In this document: in pieces, positions 7,745-16,695 of the stretch
How positions within the stretch are numbered: the first letter of the stretch is position 1
Layout: every line of letters begins with the position of its first letter
Notes under the pieces: generated by a model
Database searches by the model: none
Told to the model about the DNA's origin: nothing
Seen by the model: only the letters and a program-made list of their open reading frames with translations
From: Asticcacaulis sp. EMRT-3
Lineage (GTDB): Bacteria; Pseudomonadota; Alphaproteobacteria; Caulobacterales; Caulobacteraceae
Assembly (NCBI RefSeq): GCF_030027245.1
Contig: NZ_JASERT010000001.1
Coordinates: forward strand, 2,286,501-2,350,500
Length of the DNA: 64,000 nucleotides
Direction of reading: 5' to 3'
Program-made: the position numbers and the translations under genes

Positions 7745-9775
7745 TTACACCGTCACCTGTGTGCCCAGTTCGACGACGCGGCCCGGCGGGATATGGAAGA
7801 ATTCGGTCGGGTTGGTGGCGTTTTTCATCAGGAAGATGAACAGCTTGTCCTGCCAAAGCGGCATACCCGAATTGGCCGACGGCACCACCGAGCGGCGGCC
7901 CAGGAAGAAGCTGGTGGCCATGATGTCGAACTTCAGGCCCAGCTTGCGGCACAGACCCAGCGCGCGCGGCAGGTTGGGGCTTTCCATAAAGCCGTAGGTC
8001 AGCGTCACTTTTTTGAAGTCGGCATTGAGCACTTCGATCGACACGCGGTCCGATTCCGCCACACGCGGCGTATTGGCCGTCCTGACCGTCAGGATGATGT
8101 TCTTCTCGTGCAGGATTTTATTGTGCTTGAGATTGTGCATCAGCGCCACGGGGGCCGCGTCGGAATCCGAGGTCAGGAAGATGGCGGTGCCCGCCACGCG
8201 GTGCGGCGGACGCTTTTTCAGCATTTCGATCAGGTCGGTCAGCAAAACCGAATCGCGGCGTGTCTTTTCGGTGAGGGTGCGCGTACCGGCGGCCCAGGTC
8301 AGCATGACCAGTACCAGCGCCGCACCCAGCGTCAGCGGCAGCCAGGCGCCCTGCGGAATCTTGAGCAGGTTCGAGCCAAAGAAAACCAGATCGAGCGCGC
8401 CCAAAGGCAGCAGCAAAAGCCAGGCCTGCCAGCGCTTCCATTTCCAGACATGGCGCAGGAACACATAGGCCAGCAGCGTATCGACCATCATCGCGCCGGT
8501 GACGGCGATGCCGTACATCGAGGTCAGGCGGTCGGTGGACTGGAACAGCACCAGCAGTAACAGAACACCGACCATCAGCATGGTGTTGATCTGCGGCACA
8601 AAAATCTGTCCGGCCTGAGTCTCCGACGTGCGCTTGATGTCGATGCGCGGCAGAAGGCCCAGTTGCACGGCCTGTTGGGTCATCGAAAAGGCGCCGGTGA
8701 TGACGGCCTGCGAGGCGATGACCGTGGCCATCGTGGCCAGAACGAAGATCGGCCAATAGGCCACTTCGGGCACCATGCGCCAGAAGGGATTATCGCGCGC
8801 CGAAGGATCGTGCAGGGTCAGAGCGCCCTGACCGAGATAGTTGAGCATCAGGCACGGAAACACAAAAAACAGCCAGGCGCGCTGGATCGGTTTCTTGCCG
8901 AAATGGCCCATATCGGCATAGAGGGCTTCGGCACCGGTGACGGCCAGAAACACCGAACCCAGAATCACAAAGCCGGTAAAGCCGTTGGCGAACAGGAATT
9001 CGATGCCGTATTGCGGCATGAGCGACACAAGAATTTGCGGCTGGTCGAAAATATGGACGAGGCCAAGGCCGCCCAGCGCCAGAAACCAGATAACCGTGAT
9101 CGGGCCGAACAGGCGCGCCACCTTGGCCGTGCCTTTCGACTGCACCATGAACAGGATGATCAGGATAATGGCCGAAATCGGCACGATCAGGTGCGACAGG
9201 GAATGGCCGAGGCCCGGCGCGTCCCTCAGGCCTTCCACCGCGCCCAGAACAGAAACCGCCGGGGTGATGATGCCGTCGCCATAAAACAGCGACGCCCCGC
9301 AAATGCCCAAGAAAAACACGGTCGGCGAATATTTGCCGAGCGCTTTTTGCGCCAGCGCCATCAGGGCCAGGGTTCCGCCTTCGCCCTTATTGTCGGCGCG
9401 CATCAGGAACAGGACGTATTTGACCGTCACCACCATGACCAGCGCCCAGAAGACGAGCGAAATCACGCCCTTGACGGCCAAATCGGCGCTGGTGCCTTCG
9501 CGCGTGTGGCGCAGGGCCTCGCGCATGGCATAGAGGGGGCTGGTGCCGATGTCACCAAACACCACGCCAATGGCCCCCACGCACAGGGCCCAGAAACCTT
9601 CCGCGCCATGTCCGTGACTGGACACGGCTTCGGCTTCGCTGGGATGGGCGTGACCTGAACCGTTTTCGGATTCGTGGCGGGGAGAGTTGTGGGTGGTGGC
9701 GAAATCCGAAGTTTCCGCCGAAGTGTCCGGGCCGGAGGCTGAGGCCAGCGGTTCGGGAGGGGTATCCCCATTCAT
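7745..9775 (-). CDS. kup: Kup-family low-affinity potassium:proton symporter
   Basis: An inner-membrane potassium uptake protein of the KUP/HAK family. Start is placed at ATG 9775 (MNGDTPPEPL...), which has AGGAGA upstream; the longer frame to 9802 lacks a site. The first ~58 residues are a hydrophilic, His-rich cytoplasmic tail. The family signature GAIGVVFGDIGTSPLYAMRE comes next, then about 12 membrane segments and a C-terminal cytoplasmic domain. Total 676 aa, normal for the family. It is a monocistronic minus-strand gene with its own terminator near 7.6 kb. Confidence 0.95.
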   Translation of the reverse strand: MNGDTPPEPLASASGPDTSAETSDFATTHNSPRHESENGSGHAHPSEAEAVSSHGHGAEGFWALCVGAIGVVFGDIGTSPLYAMREALRHTREGTSADLAVKGVISLVFWALVMVVTVKYVLFLMRADNKGEGGTLALMALAQKALGKYSPTVFFLGICGASLFYGDGIITPAVSVLGAVEGLRDAPGLGHSLSHLIVPISAIILIILFMVQSKGTAKVARLFGPITVIWFLALGGLGLVHIFDQPQILVSLMPQYGIEFLFANGFTGFVILGSVFLAVTGAEALYADMGHFGKKPIQRAWLFFVFPCLMLNYLGQGALTLHDPSARDNPFWRMVPEVAYWPIFVLATMATVIASQAVITGAFSMTQQAVQLGLLPRIDIKRTSETQAGQIFVPQINTMLMVGVLLLLVLFQSTDRLTSMYGIAVTGAMMVDTLLAYVFLRHVWKWKRWQAWLLLLPLGALDLVFFGSNLLKIPQGAWLPLTLGAALVLVMLTWAAGTRTLTEKTRRDSVLLTDLIEMLKKRPPHRVAGTAIFLTSDSDAAPVALMHNLKHNKILHEKNIILTVRTANTPRVAESDRVSIEVLNADFKKVTLTYGFMESPNLPRALGLCRKLGLKFDIMATSFFLGRRSVVPSANSGMPLWQDKLFIFLMKNATNPTEFFHIPPGRVVELGTQVTV

Positions 9776-9991
9776 GCATACTCTCCTGAGGGGGCTGGAC
9801 ACACAGTCTTCATATCCCTCGCTTGAACCCGGCGCTCTTACGCCTATTTATAACGACATTCAACCTCATTAGGCTGGCCTGTGCGCCGCCGGGGCCGAAT
9901 CCAGCCGGAATGCGGGGTTTGCTCCTCCCAAACCCCGCCTTGCGCAAACACCGTTTGACGCAGGGTGAAACCTGCGTAAGAATGTCCTGAA

Positions 9992-10441
9992 ATGTCTGAC
10001 AGCCAAAGATTTCCCGTCGCCGCGCATACGCTGGCCTATCTGGCCCACCGCAACGCCTATACGCGCGAGCGGGCCGTGTCGTCGTCGGTGCTGGCCGCCT
10101 CGATCCCGACCAATCCGGTGGTGATCAGGCGCATGACCACGCAACTGGCGCGGGCGGGTCTGCTGGCCACCTGTTCGGGCGTATCCGGCGGGGCGTGGCT
10201 GTTGAAGCGGCCCGAAGACATCCGGCTCGATGAGGTGTTGCGCGCCGTCAATGGCTGCGCCCACTTAGGTTCGGTGCCGCTGGGGGCCGAGGGCTGCCCC
10301 GTTAGTCAGGCCATACCAAAAGCGGTGCATGACGCCATGCAAAAAGCCAATGCCGCCGCCAGCGACAGCCTGTCCACCATCACCGTCGCCGATCTGCTTG
10401 CCCATACCCACAGTTTGCCGGTCGAGCCGGTCACAGCCTGA
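9992..10441 (+). CDS. Rrf2-family transcriptional regulator
   Basis: A 149-residue winged-helix regulator. Residues ~5-70 match the Rrf2 winged helix (FPVAAHTLAYLA, SSVLAASIPTNPVVIRRM, then the wing GVSGGAWLLKRPEDIRLDEV). Cysteines are at 61, 89 and 102; the tight three-Cys cluster of IscR/NsrR is not present, so an iron-sulfur sensor role is doubtful. Its stop at 10439-10441 overlaps the ribosome-binding site of the next gene, an SDR oxidoreductase, so the two are probably cotranscribed and the SDR may be a regulatory target. Confidence 0.85.
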   Translation: MSDSQRFPVAAHTLAYLAHRNAYTRERAVSSSVLAASIPTNPVVIRRMTTQLARAGLLATCSGVSGGAWLLKRPEDIRLDEVLRAVNGCAHLGSVPLGAEGCPVSQAIPKAVHDAMQKANAAASDSLSTITVADLLAHTHSLPVEPVTA

Positions 10442-10451
10442 GGTCGCCCGC

Positions 10452-11249
10452 TTGCCACGCCGCCTTGCCCTGATTACCGGAGCCTCGTCGGGTATCGGCA
10501 TGGCGTTTGCGCGCGTCTATGCCGCGCAGGGCTGGGACGTGGCGGTGACGGCGCGGCGCGCTGACCGGCTGGATAAATTGTGCGAGGAAATACGCCTGCG
10601 CTATGGCGTCGAAGCCCATGCCCTGCCCGGTGACCTCAGCGATCCGGCCACGCCGGAAAAGCTGTATGACGGCGTAATGGCGCTGGGCCGCAACATCGAT
10701 GGTCTGGTCAATAATGCTGGCTATGGCCAGCCGGGCGGCTTCGCCGGCAATGCACTGGAAGATCAGCGCGCCATGATGCAGGTGATGATGCAGGCCCCGA
10801 TGGAGTTGACCCACCGCGTTTTGCCCGGCATGATCGCTGAAAAATTCGGTCGCATCGTCAATGTCGCGTCGCTGGCCGGTTTGCTGCCCGCCTCGCCGGG
10901 GGAAACCCTGTATGGCCCGATCAAAACCTTTCTGATCCGCTTTTCGCAGAGCCTGCACCTCGAAATGCGCGACCACGGCATCCATGTCAGCGCCCTGTGC
11001 CCCGGCTTTACCTATAGCGAGTTTCACAATGTCACGGGCCAGACCGGCAAGCTGTCGAAAACCGTGCCCGAATGGTGCTGGATGGGGGCCGATGAGGTGG
11101 CGCGCGAAGGTTTCATGGCGGCGGAGGCCAATCGCGCGGCCTGCGTGCCCGGTGCGCCTAACAAGACGGCGGCGGCGCTTCTGAAGGTGCTGCCTGATGA
11201 CTGGACGATGGAAGTACTGGCCGGACAGTTACGCCGCTTCCACCGTTAA
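10452..11249 (+). CDS. Short-chain dehydrogenase/reductase
   Basis: An NAD(P)-dependent oxidoreductase of the classical SDR type. Start is the TTG at 10452, with GAGG (10440-10443) 8 bases upstream. The in-frame ATG at 10329 lies inside the Rrf2 gene and adds unrelated low-complexity sequence. The nucleotide-binding TGASSGIG motif is at residues 9-16, NNAG follows in the middle, and the catalytic YGPIK (YxxxK) is near 154-158 with a Ser in NVASLAG. Substrate is not predictable. 265 aa, standard length. Confidence 0.88.
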   Translation: MPRRLALITGASSGIGMAFARVYAAQGWDVAVTARRADRLDKLCEEIRLRYGVEAHALPGDLSDPATPEKLYDGVMALGRNIDGLVNNAGYGQPGGFAGNALEDQRAMMQVMMQAPMELTHRVLPGMIAEKFGRIVNVASLAGLLPASPGETLYGPIKTFLIRFSQSLHLEMRDHGIHVSALCPGFTYSEFHNVTGQTGKLSKTVPEWCWMGADEVAREGFMAAEANRAACVPGAPNKTAAALLKVLPDDWTMEVLAGQLRRFHR

Positions 11250-11299
11250 CCTCTTAAATATGCACTCAGAGGCCGTGCAGGCTCGCTGCAGGAGCGGCG

Positions 11300-11315
11300 G
11301 CGTGCGGTCGCACGC
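11300..11315. terminator. GC-rich hairpin between SDR gene and murJ
   Basis: GCGTGCG-GT-CGCACGC is a perfect 7-bp inverted repeat 50 bases past the SDR stop. It has no U-run, so a terminator role is only possible. Confidence 0.3.
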
Positions 11316-11411
11316 TGCAAGCTGCGATGAGTCAAGCTCATCACAGCCTGTTATCCGCGCTTGCGGTAAATCTGCGTCCGGCTTACACCGGTGGCTTCTC
11401 TTTTGCCGAGC

Positions 11412-13064
11412 ATGTCCGTGTCTGAAATTCCGCCTGTCGCACCCGCTGTACGAAAATCCGGCCTGGTGCGCAATTCGCTGATCAATGCCGGCTTTACCCT
11501 GATTTCGCGCCTCGCCGGTTTTGCCCGCGATCTGGTCATCGCCAACTATCTCGGCGCATCGGCCAATATCATGGCCGACGCCTATGCCACGGCGCAGCAG
11601 TTTCCCAACCTGTTCCGGCGCATCTTCGCCGAAGGGGCGTTTTCATCGGCCTTCGTGCCCGCCTATGCAGCAGCGCTGGAACGCGACGGGAAAGAAAAAG
11701 CCGACAAGATGGCGCATGACGCTATGGCCACCCTGGTCTTCCTGACAGTGGGCCTGACCCTGTTGTGCGAACTGACCATGCCGTGGCTGATGTTCGTTTT
11801 CAAACACGGCTTTTTCGCCGACCCGGAAAAGTTCAAATGGACAGTGATCCTGACCCAGATCACCATGCCCTATCTGCCGTGCATGGCGATCGTGGCCCAT
11901 CTGGCCGGGGTTTTGAACACGCGCGGCAAGTTCATGCTGTCGGCGGGCGCGCCGATCCTGCTCAATGCTGTGACTCTGCTTTTCATCATCCCCACCCATT
12001 CACCGTTTCAATCAGCGCTATGGGGATCGATCGGCACACTGGTGGCGGGCGTGCTGCAAGCCAGCCTGCTTTTGTGGGGGGCGCGCAAAACCGGGGCCCA
12101 TGTCAGCCTGTCGATCATTCCGGTTTTCTCGAAGCAAATTAACGCCTTGCTTTTGCTGGCCGTTCCCGGCGCTCTGGCCGCGGCAGCCACACAGGTTAAT
12201 GTGTTTGTGTCGCAGTTCTTTTCCTCAAACGTCAATGGTGCCACCATGTGGCTGACCATCGCCGACCGCTTCTACCAGTTGCCGCTGGGGCTGGTGGGGG
12301 TCGCCATCGGCACGGCGCTTTTGCCTGCCCTGTCGCGCGCTGTCCATGCCGGGGATCATGATCACGCACAAAGAACGATGGATCAGGCCGTCGTCTATGC
12401 CTTCGTCTTCGCCCTGCCCGCCGCTGTGGCTCTGGTGGCCATGCCGTTTTTTCTGGTCGATGGCGTCTATACGCGCGGCGGTTTCCACGTCCTCGATTCG
12501 CTGTGGACGGCGCGCTGCCTCTATTATTACGGCTGGGGCGTTCCGGCTTTTGTGCTGACGCGCATCCTCAATCCGGCCTTTTTCGCGCGCAAGGACACGT
12601 TTGGCCCGATGAAGTTCGCCGTTGTGTCGGTGGTCGTCAATATCGTGGTCGGGGTCAGCATGTTCCACCTTATTGGTGTACCGGGACTGGCCATCGGCAC
12701 CTCGGCGGCGGCGTGGGTCAATGCGCTTCTGATGATCTTCACCCTGGCGCGGCGCGGCACATGGACCATTGGCAAGGGCGCACTGGCCCGCGTGCTGCTG
12801 GTGCTGGCGGCCAGTGTCGGCATGGCGGTCTTCTGCATGGCGGCCACGCATTTTCGCCCGTTCATTCAGGACGCCATCGGCGGCTTCCTGCCCGTCCATA
12901 AGGGCGTCCACGACCTGACGATTCTGGGTCATAAGGCCATTGGTACGAAGGAAATCGCCATTGTGCTGGTTTCCCTGTGCGGCGGTCTGGTCTATATCGG
13001 GCTGCTTTTCATGACTGGGGCCGTGCGGCCCGCCGAACTGAAGGCGATGCTGAAGCGTCGCTAA
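11412..13064 (+). CDS. murJ: Lipid II flippase MurJ (MviN)
   Basis: An inner-membrane MOP-superfamily flippase that exposes lipid II to the periplasm for peptidoglycan synthesis. I start at ATG 11412 ([13 protein letters not shown]...); a GTG at 11391 is also in frame but has no ribosome-binding site. The conserved N-terminal block [20 protein letters not shown] and the motif [18 protein letters not shown] are diagnostic. About 14 membrane segments follow over 550 aa. trpS begins 8 bases after its stop, so the two form one transcript. Confidence 0.96.
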   Translation: MSVSEIPPVAPAVRKSGLVRNSLINAGFTLISRLAGFARDLVIANYLGASANIMADAYATAQQFPNLFRRIFAEGAFSSAFVPAYAAALERDGKEKADKMAHDAMATLVFLTVGLTLLCELTMPWLMFVFKHGFFADPEKFKWTVILTQITMPYLPCMAIVAHLAGVLNTRGKFMLSAGAPILLNAVTLLFIIPTHSPFQSALWGSIGTLVAGVLQASLLLWGARKTGAHVSLSIIPVFSKQINALLLLAVPGALAAAATQVNVFVSQFFSSNVNGATMWLTIADRFYQLPLGLVGVAIGTALLPALSRAVHAGDHDHAQRTMDQAVVYAFVFALPAAVALVAMPFFLVDGVYTRGGFHVLDSLWTARCLYYYGWGVPAFVLTRILNPAFFARKDTFGPMKFAVVSVVVNIVVGVSMFHLIGVPGLAIGTSAAAWVNALLMIFTLARRGTWTIGKGALARVLLVLAASVGMAVFCMAATHFRPFIQDAIGGFLPVHKGVHDLTILGHKAIGTKEIAIVLVSLCGGLVYIGLLFMTGAVRPAELKAMLKRR

Positions 13065-13072
13065 GGATTTTT

Positions 13073-14092
13073 ATGACTGATCAAGCTGCCCCTATCAAAC
13101 GCATCCTGTCCGGCATTCAGGCGTCCGGCTCGCTGCATCTCGGCAATTATCTCGGTGCTTTGAAAAAATTCGCCGACATGCAGACCGAAGAGGCCGAGCG
13201 CTTCTTCTTCATCGCCGATCTGCACGCCATCACCGTCTGGCAGGATCCGAAAAAGCTGCTCGACCAGACGCGCGAAATCGCCGCCTGCTATCTGGCCGCC
13301 GGAGTCGATCTCGAAAAATCGGCCATCTTCCCGCAATCGGCGGTGACCGGCCATTCGGAACTGGCGTGGATCTTCAACTGTGTGGCGCGCCTCGGCTGGC
13401 TCGACCGCATGACCCAGTTCAAGGACAAGGCGGGCAAGGATAAGGAACGCGCCTCGGTGGGCCTCTATACCTATCCGGTATTGCAGGCCGCCGATATTCT
13501 GCTCTACAGGGCCACCCACGTGCCGGTGGGCGAGGATCAGCGCCAGCACGTCGAACTGACGCGCGACGTGGCCAAGAAGTTCAATCACGATTTCGGCGTC
13601 GATTATTTCCCCATCCCCGAAACCCTCTATCAGGGCCCCGGCGCGCGTATTATGAGTCTGCGCGACGGCACGGCCAAGATGTCGAAATCCGATCCGTCCG
13701 ACAATGCGCGCATCAACCTGACCGATACGGCCGATATGATCGCTTCCAAGATCAAGAAGGCCAAGTCCGACGCCGAAGTGTTGCCCGAAGAGGCGGCGGG
13801 CCTCGAAGATCGCCCGGAAGCCAAGAATCTCGTCGGCATCTATGCGGCGCTGGCCGGTGTTTCGGTGGCCGATGTGCTGGCGCAATTTGGCGGCAAGGGT
13901 TTCGGCGCCTTCAAACCGGCCCTGGCCGAAGTGGTGGTTGACAAGATGGCCCCGATCTCGGATCGTTTGCGCCGCCTGTTAGGCGATCCGGCGGAGATCG
14001 ACCGCGCCCTGACCCTTGGCTCGGACAAGGCCAATCAGGTGGCGGCACCCGTGGTCAAGGATGTCAAAAAAATCGTCGGTCTGTGGGGTTGA
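13073..14092 (+). CDS. trpS: Tryptophanyl-tRNA synthetase
   Basis: A class I aminoacyl-tRNA synthetase charging tRNA-Trp. Start ATG 13073 ([10 protein letters not shown]...) is 5 bases after AAGGA, which overlaps the murJ stop. The HIGH-equivalent [11 protein letters not shown] is near residues 18-28 and KMSKS is near residue 202. Length is 339 aa, as expected. Translationally linked to murJ. Confidence 0.97.
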   Translation: MTDQAAPIKRILSGIQASGSLHLGNYLGALKKFADMQTEEAERFFFIADLHAITVWQDPKKLLDQTREIAACYLAAGVDLEKSAIFPQSAVTGHSELAWIFNCVARLGWLDRMTQFKDKAGKDKERASVGLYTYPVLQAADILLYRATHVPVGEDQRQHVELTRDVAKKFNHDFGVDYFPIPETLYQGPGARIMSLRDGTAKMSKSDPSDNARINLTDTADMIASKIKKAKSDAEVLPEEAAGLEDRPEAKNLVGIYAALAGVSVADVLAQFGGKGFGAFKPALAEVVVDKMAPISDRLRRLLGDPAEIDRALTLGSDKANQVAAPVVKDVKKIVGLWG

Positions 14093-14133
14093 TCACGCAA
14101 AGTATCGCCGTCTGGAATAGGAAGGTTTAGTCT

Positions 14134-14691
14134 ATGAAACCGTTGATGATCACCGCCGCAGCGGCCTTAATTGTATCGGGCTGCACAGCCAAGACCGAGG
14201 TGTCGAAAGCGACTTCCGATAATGGCGTCACCTCGGTTTCAACAACGGTGACGATCAACGGCAATAAACAGCACACGGCCCTGAAGCTGACCGACTATGC
14301 GATGCGCGCAGCACTCGGCAATAATCCCAATACCGCCGCCTATGTCACGGTCAGCAATACCGGCGACAAGCCCGACCGGCTGGTGTCGGCGGCCTGTGCC
14401 TGTGCCACGACGACCAGCCTGCACACCATGACGATGAACGGCACCATGATGGAGATGGGTGACGCGAAGAATGGCTTCGTTATCGCACCGGGCCAGACGA
14501 TCACGCTGAAACCCGGCGGCAACCACATCATGCTGATGGGCCTGACCGAGCGCCCCAAGGACGGCGATGTTGTCGATGTGACGCTCAATTTCGAAAAGGC
14601 CGGGCCGATCACCCTGCACATGCCGGTATCGATGACGCCGCTGGCTTCGCAAGGCGCGGGCGGCGACGATATGTCGGGCATGAAGATGTGA
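14134..14691 (+). CDS. PCu(A)C-type periplasmic copper chaperone lipoprotein
   Basis: A periplasmic copper-binding protein of the PCu(A)C (formerly DUF461) family, which delivers Cu(I) to cytochrome oxidase or handles copper stress. The N-terminus ends in the lipobox VSGC (Cys ~17), implying a lipoprotein. The copper site is visible as HTMTMNGTMMEM, followed by GGNHIMLMGL (Met/His ligands). The tail is Met-rich (DDMSGMKM). AGGAAGG lies upstream of ATG 14134. 185 aa. Confidence 0.88.
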   Translation: MKPLMITAAAALIVSGCTAKTEVSKATSDNGVTSVSTTVTINGNKQHTALKLTDYAMRAALGNNPNTAAYVTVSNTGDKPDRLVSAACACATTTSLHTMTMNGTMMEMGDAKNGFVIAPGQTITLKPGGNHIMLMGLTERPKDGDVVDVTLNFEKAGPITLHMPVSMTPLASQGAGGDDMSGMKM

Positions 14692-14717
14692 TCTGATTCC
14701 AGATGGCGAAGCGATCT

Positions 14718-14753
14718 GGCAAGGCCAAGTGGCCGCCCGAGCCTGTGCGAGGA
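14718..14753 (+). repeat. 36-bp dispersed repeat, copy 2
   Basis: Matches the minus strand of 7686-7721 at 33 of 36 positions. It lies between the copper chaperone gene and the 116-bp repeat. Confidence 0.7.
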
Positions 14754-14761
14754 CTCTTCTA

Positions 14762-14878
14762 CTAGAGCGGTCTGCATTCTGATTGAATCGGTCAAAGGAA
14801 TGCAACCCGCTCTACATTTTACGTTTTTCCGCATCTCGCATTCAATTTGTAAGTCAAATTAAACGCTCGTTGCTCTAG
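14762..14878 (+). repeat. 116-bp interspersed stem-loop repeat, copy A
   Basis: Runs from CTAGAGCGG to CGTTGCTCTAG. Its first half folds as AGAGCGG.TTGCATT... paired with AATGCAACCCGCTCT. Other copies are at 36192-36308, 53341-53456, 53816-53932 and 59323-59439. On the minus strand the terminal TAG is the stop codon of marC. Confidence 0.95.
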
Positions 14879-15585
14879 CCGTAAGGATGCGCCGCTGCGG
14901 GCAGGATCAGCCCGTGCGTGATACCGCTGAGCGCTGAAATGAAGATCTGCACCGACAGGGCGCACAGAACCAGGCCGAGCACGCGCACCACCACCACCAT
15001 GCCGACGCGGCCAAAGATGCGCGAGATCGCATTTGAGAATAACAGCACCACCAGAATGGCCAGGGCGGCGCTGACAATGGCGGCTACCCCGACTGCATAG
15101 CCGATCATGCCAAAGGTCTTGGCGGCGACGGCCTGAATCACCACGCCGGAAATCGCCCCCGGCCCCACCATCAGCGGAAAAGCGAACGGCACGACCAGCT
15201 TCTCGAAGCTTTTCTTGGCCGTTTCGCGCGGGCCCAGCGGCTTGACGCCGATGGCGTCGCCGCCCTCCTTGACCGCGTCGGCGTGTTCGAAGGTGGCCAG
15301 AAAATTACCACGCGCCATGTCCAGCCCCATCAGGAACAGCAAAAAGCCACCCGCGATGCGAAAAGCATCCATCGAAATGCCGAAGAATTTCAGGATGCTC
15401 AGGCCGCAAAAGAAGAAAAGCGTCAGGATCAGCGCCGTAAATAGCGAGATATAGAGCGACACCCAGCGGCGCGCCCCCGCGCTCTGGCTCTGGGTGGCGG
15501 CGGCATAGATGGGCACATTGCCGATCGGATCGATCAGGGCAAAAAGCGTAATGAAAAAGTTGACGTAGAAGGCGAGGAGAGTCAT
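14875..15585 (-). CDS. marC: MarC-family (UPF0056) integral membrane protein
   Basis: A polytopic inner-membrane protein of the MarC/UPF0056 family, 236 aa with about six membrane segments. The family motif is visible at the start (FFITLFALIDPIGNVPIYAA) and again in FAFPLMVGPGAISGVVIQA. The biochemical role of the family is unresolved; the original link with multiple antibiotic resistance was withdrawn. The TAG stop codon is contributed by the end of the 116-bp repeat, so the natural C-terminus may have been trimmed or extended by that insertion. Confidence 0.88.
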   Translation of the reverse strand: MTLLAFYVNFFITLFALIDPIGNVPIYAAATQSQSAGARRWVSLYISLFTALILTLFFFCGLSILKFFGISMDAFRIAGGFLLFLMGLDMARGNFLATFEHADAVKEGGDAIGVKPLGPRETAKKSFEKLVVPFAFPLMVGPGAISGVVIQAVAAKTFGMIGYAVGVAAIVSAALAILVVLLFSNAISRIFGRVGMVVVVRVLGLVLCALSVQIFISALSGITHGLILPAAAHPYG

Positions 15586-15665
15586 GTGCAGCCCATGCGG
15601 CTTGCCTTAAGGATGGCGATGCCTCTTCATAGCAAATGCCTGGCCTCAGTTACAGAAGAAACCTT

Positions 15666-16361
15666 ATGACCTTCAATGCCGACCCGCGCCTGATCGTGGC
15701 CCTTGATGAACCTGATCTCGCCTCCGCCCGCGCCCTGATCGACAGGCTGGGCGACAGTGTCAGCTTTTACAAGATCGGCCTGACCCTGCTGGCGCAAGGT
15801 GGTTTGTCACTGTGCGAGGAACTGGCGGCGCAGGGCCGACAGGTTTTTCAGGACTGGAAGCTGCACGACATCGGCGCGCAGGTCGAGGGCGCAGCGCGCG
15901 CAGCGGCCTCAGGGGCCTGCCATCTGCTCACCGTTCATGCCGAGCCGCAGGTGATGAGGGCGGCGGTGGCCGGCCGGCAAAATGCCGGTTGCAAAATCAT
16001 CGGCGTCACCGTCCTGACCAGCCTCAGCCAGACCGATCTCGACCATATGGGCTACGGCCTGAAGCTGAACGACCTGATCCTGCGCCGCGTCGATCAGGCG
16101 GTGGAATGCGGGCTTGACGGCGTAGTGGCCAGCCCGCAGGAGGCCGAAATGATCCGCGCCCGCGTGCCCGCCGATTTCCTGATTGTTACACCGGGTGTAC
16201 GCCCGGTCGGGGCTTCGCTGGATGACCAGCAGCGCGTGGCTACGCCGCAGGACGCCCTGCGCAATGGGGCCTCGCATGTGGTGGTGGGCCGTCCGATCAC
16301 CCGCGCCGCCGATCCGGTTAAGGCCACGCAAGACATACTGGCGGCGATTGAGGGTATCTAA
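15666..16361 (+). CDS. pyrF: Orotidine 5'-phosphate decarboxylase
   Basis: Converts OMP to UMP, the last step of de novo pyrimidine synthesis. Start ATG 15666 (MTFNADPRLIVALDEPDL) is chosen over 15636 because it gives the normal N-terminus. The catalytic Asp-Lys-Asp motif QDWKLHDIGAQV is near residues 60-72, and the phosphate-binding GVRP and VVGRPITRA motifs are near the end. 231 aa. Its 3' end overlaps the convergent DUF1674 gene by 4 bases. Confidence 0.95.
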   Translation: MTFNADPRLIVALDEPDLASARALIDRLGDSVSFYKIGLTLLAQGGLSLCEELAAQGRQVFQDWKLHDIGAQVEGAARAAASGACHLLTVHAEPQVMRAAVAGRQNAGCKIIGVTVLTSLSQTDLDHMGYGLKLNDLILRRVDQAVECGLDGVVASPQEAEMIRARVPADFLIVTPGVRPVGASLDDQQRVATPQDALRNGASHVVVGRPITRAADPVKATQDILAAIEGI

Positions 16362-16579
16362 AAATCGACAGCAATGCCCTTGCGTTCCCAGTCACCGAAG
16401 CGCGTCGGCTCCGGGCCATTGGGGCCACCCAGCTCTATGGCTTTTTGCGCCTCGGCCTCAGCCTTGGCGCGACGTTCAGCGGCTTCGGCCAGCGCGCGTT
16501 GCGCCTGCGGCGTCAGCACCTTTTTTGGCGTAAGCGCCGACAGGTCTTCGGGCGCGGTATCTTCGTGAGTCTGGGTCAT
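16358..16579 (-). CDS. DUF1674 protein (succinate dehydrogenase assembly factor 4 family)
   Basis: A small 73-residue protein whose C-terminal block GGPNGPEPTRFGDWERKGIA is the hallmark of DUF1674/SDHAF4. In eukaryotes the family helps mature the flavoprotein subunit of succinate dehydrogenase; the bacterial role is inferred from homology. The N-terminal half is a charged Ala/Glu-rich helix. It is convergent with pyrF and shares the last 4 bases with it. Confidence 0.88.
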   Translation of the reverse strand: MTQTHEDTAPEDLSALTPKKVLTPQAQRALAEAAERRAKAEAEAQKAIELGGPNGPEPTRFGDWERKGIAVDF

Positions 16580-16695
16580 GGCGGCATTTTACGCGCAAGC
16601 GGCTCCGGCGGCAATGACAAAGACATTTACGGATGCGGCGCAAGCGCCTATGACGCCCACTGACATTCCCCAGCATCTTAAGGTAAAGCCTGCTC

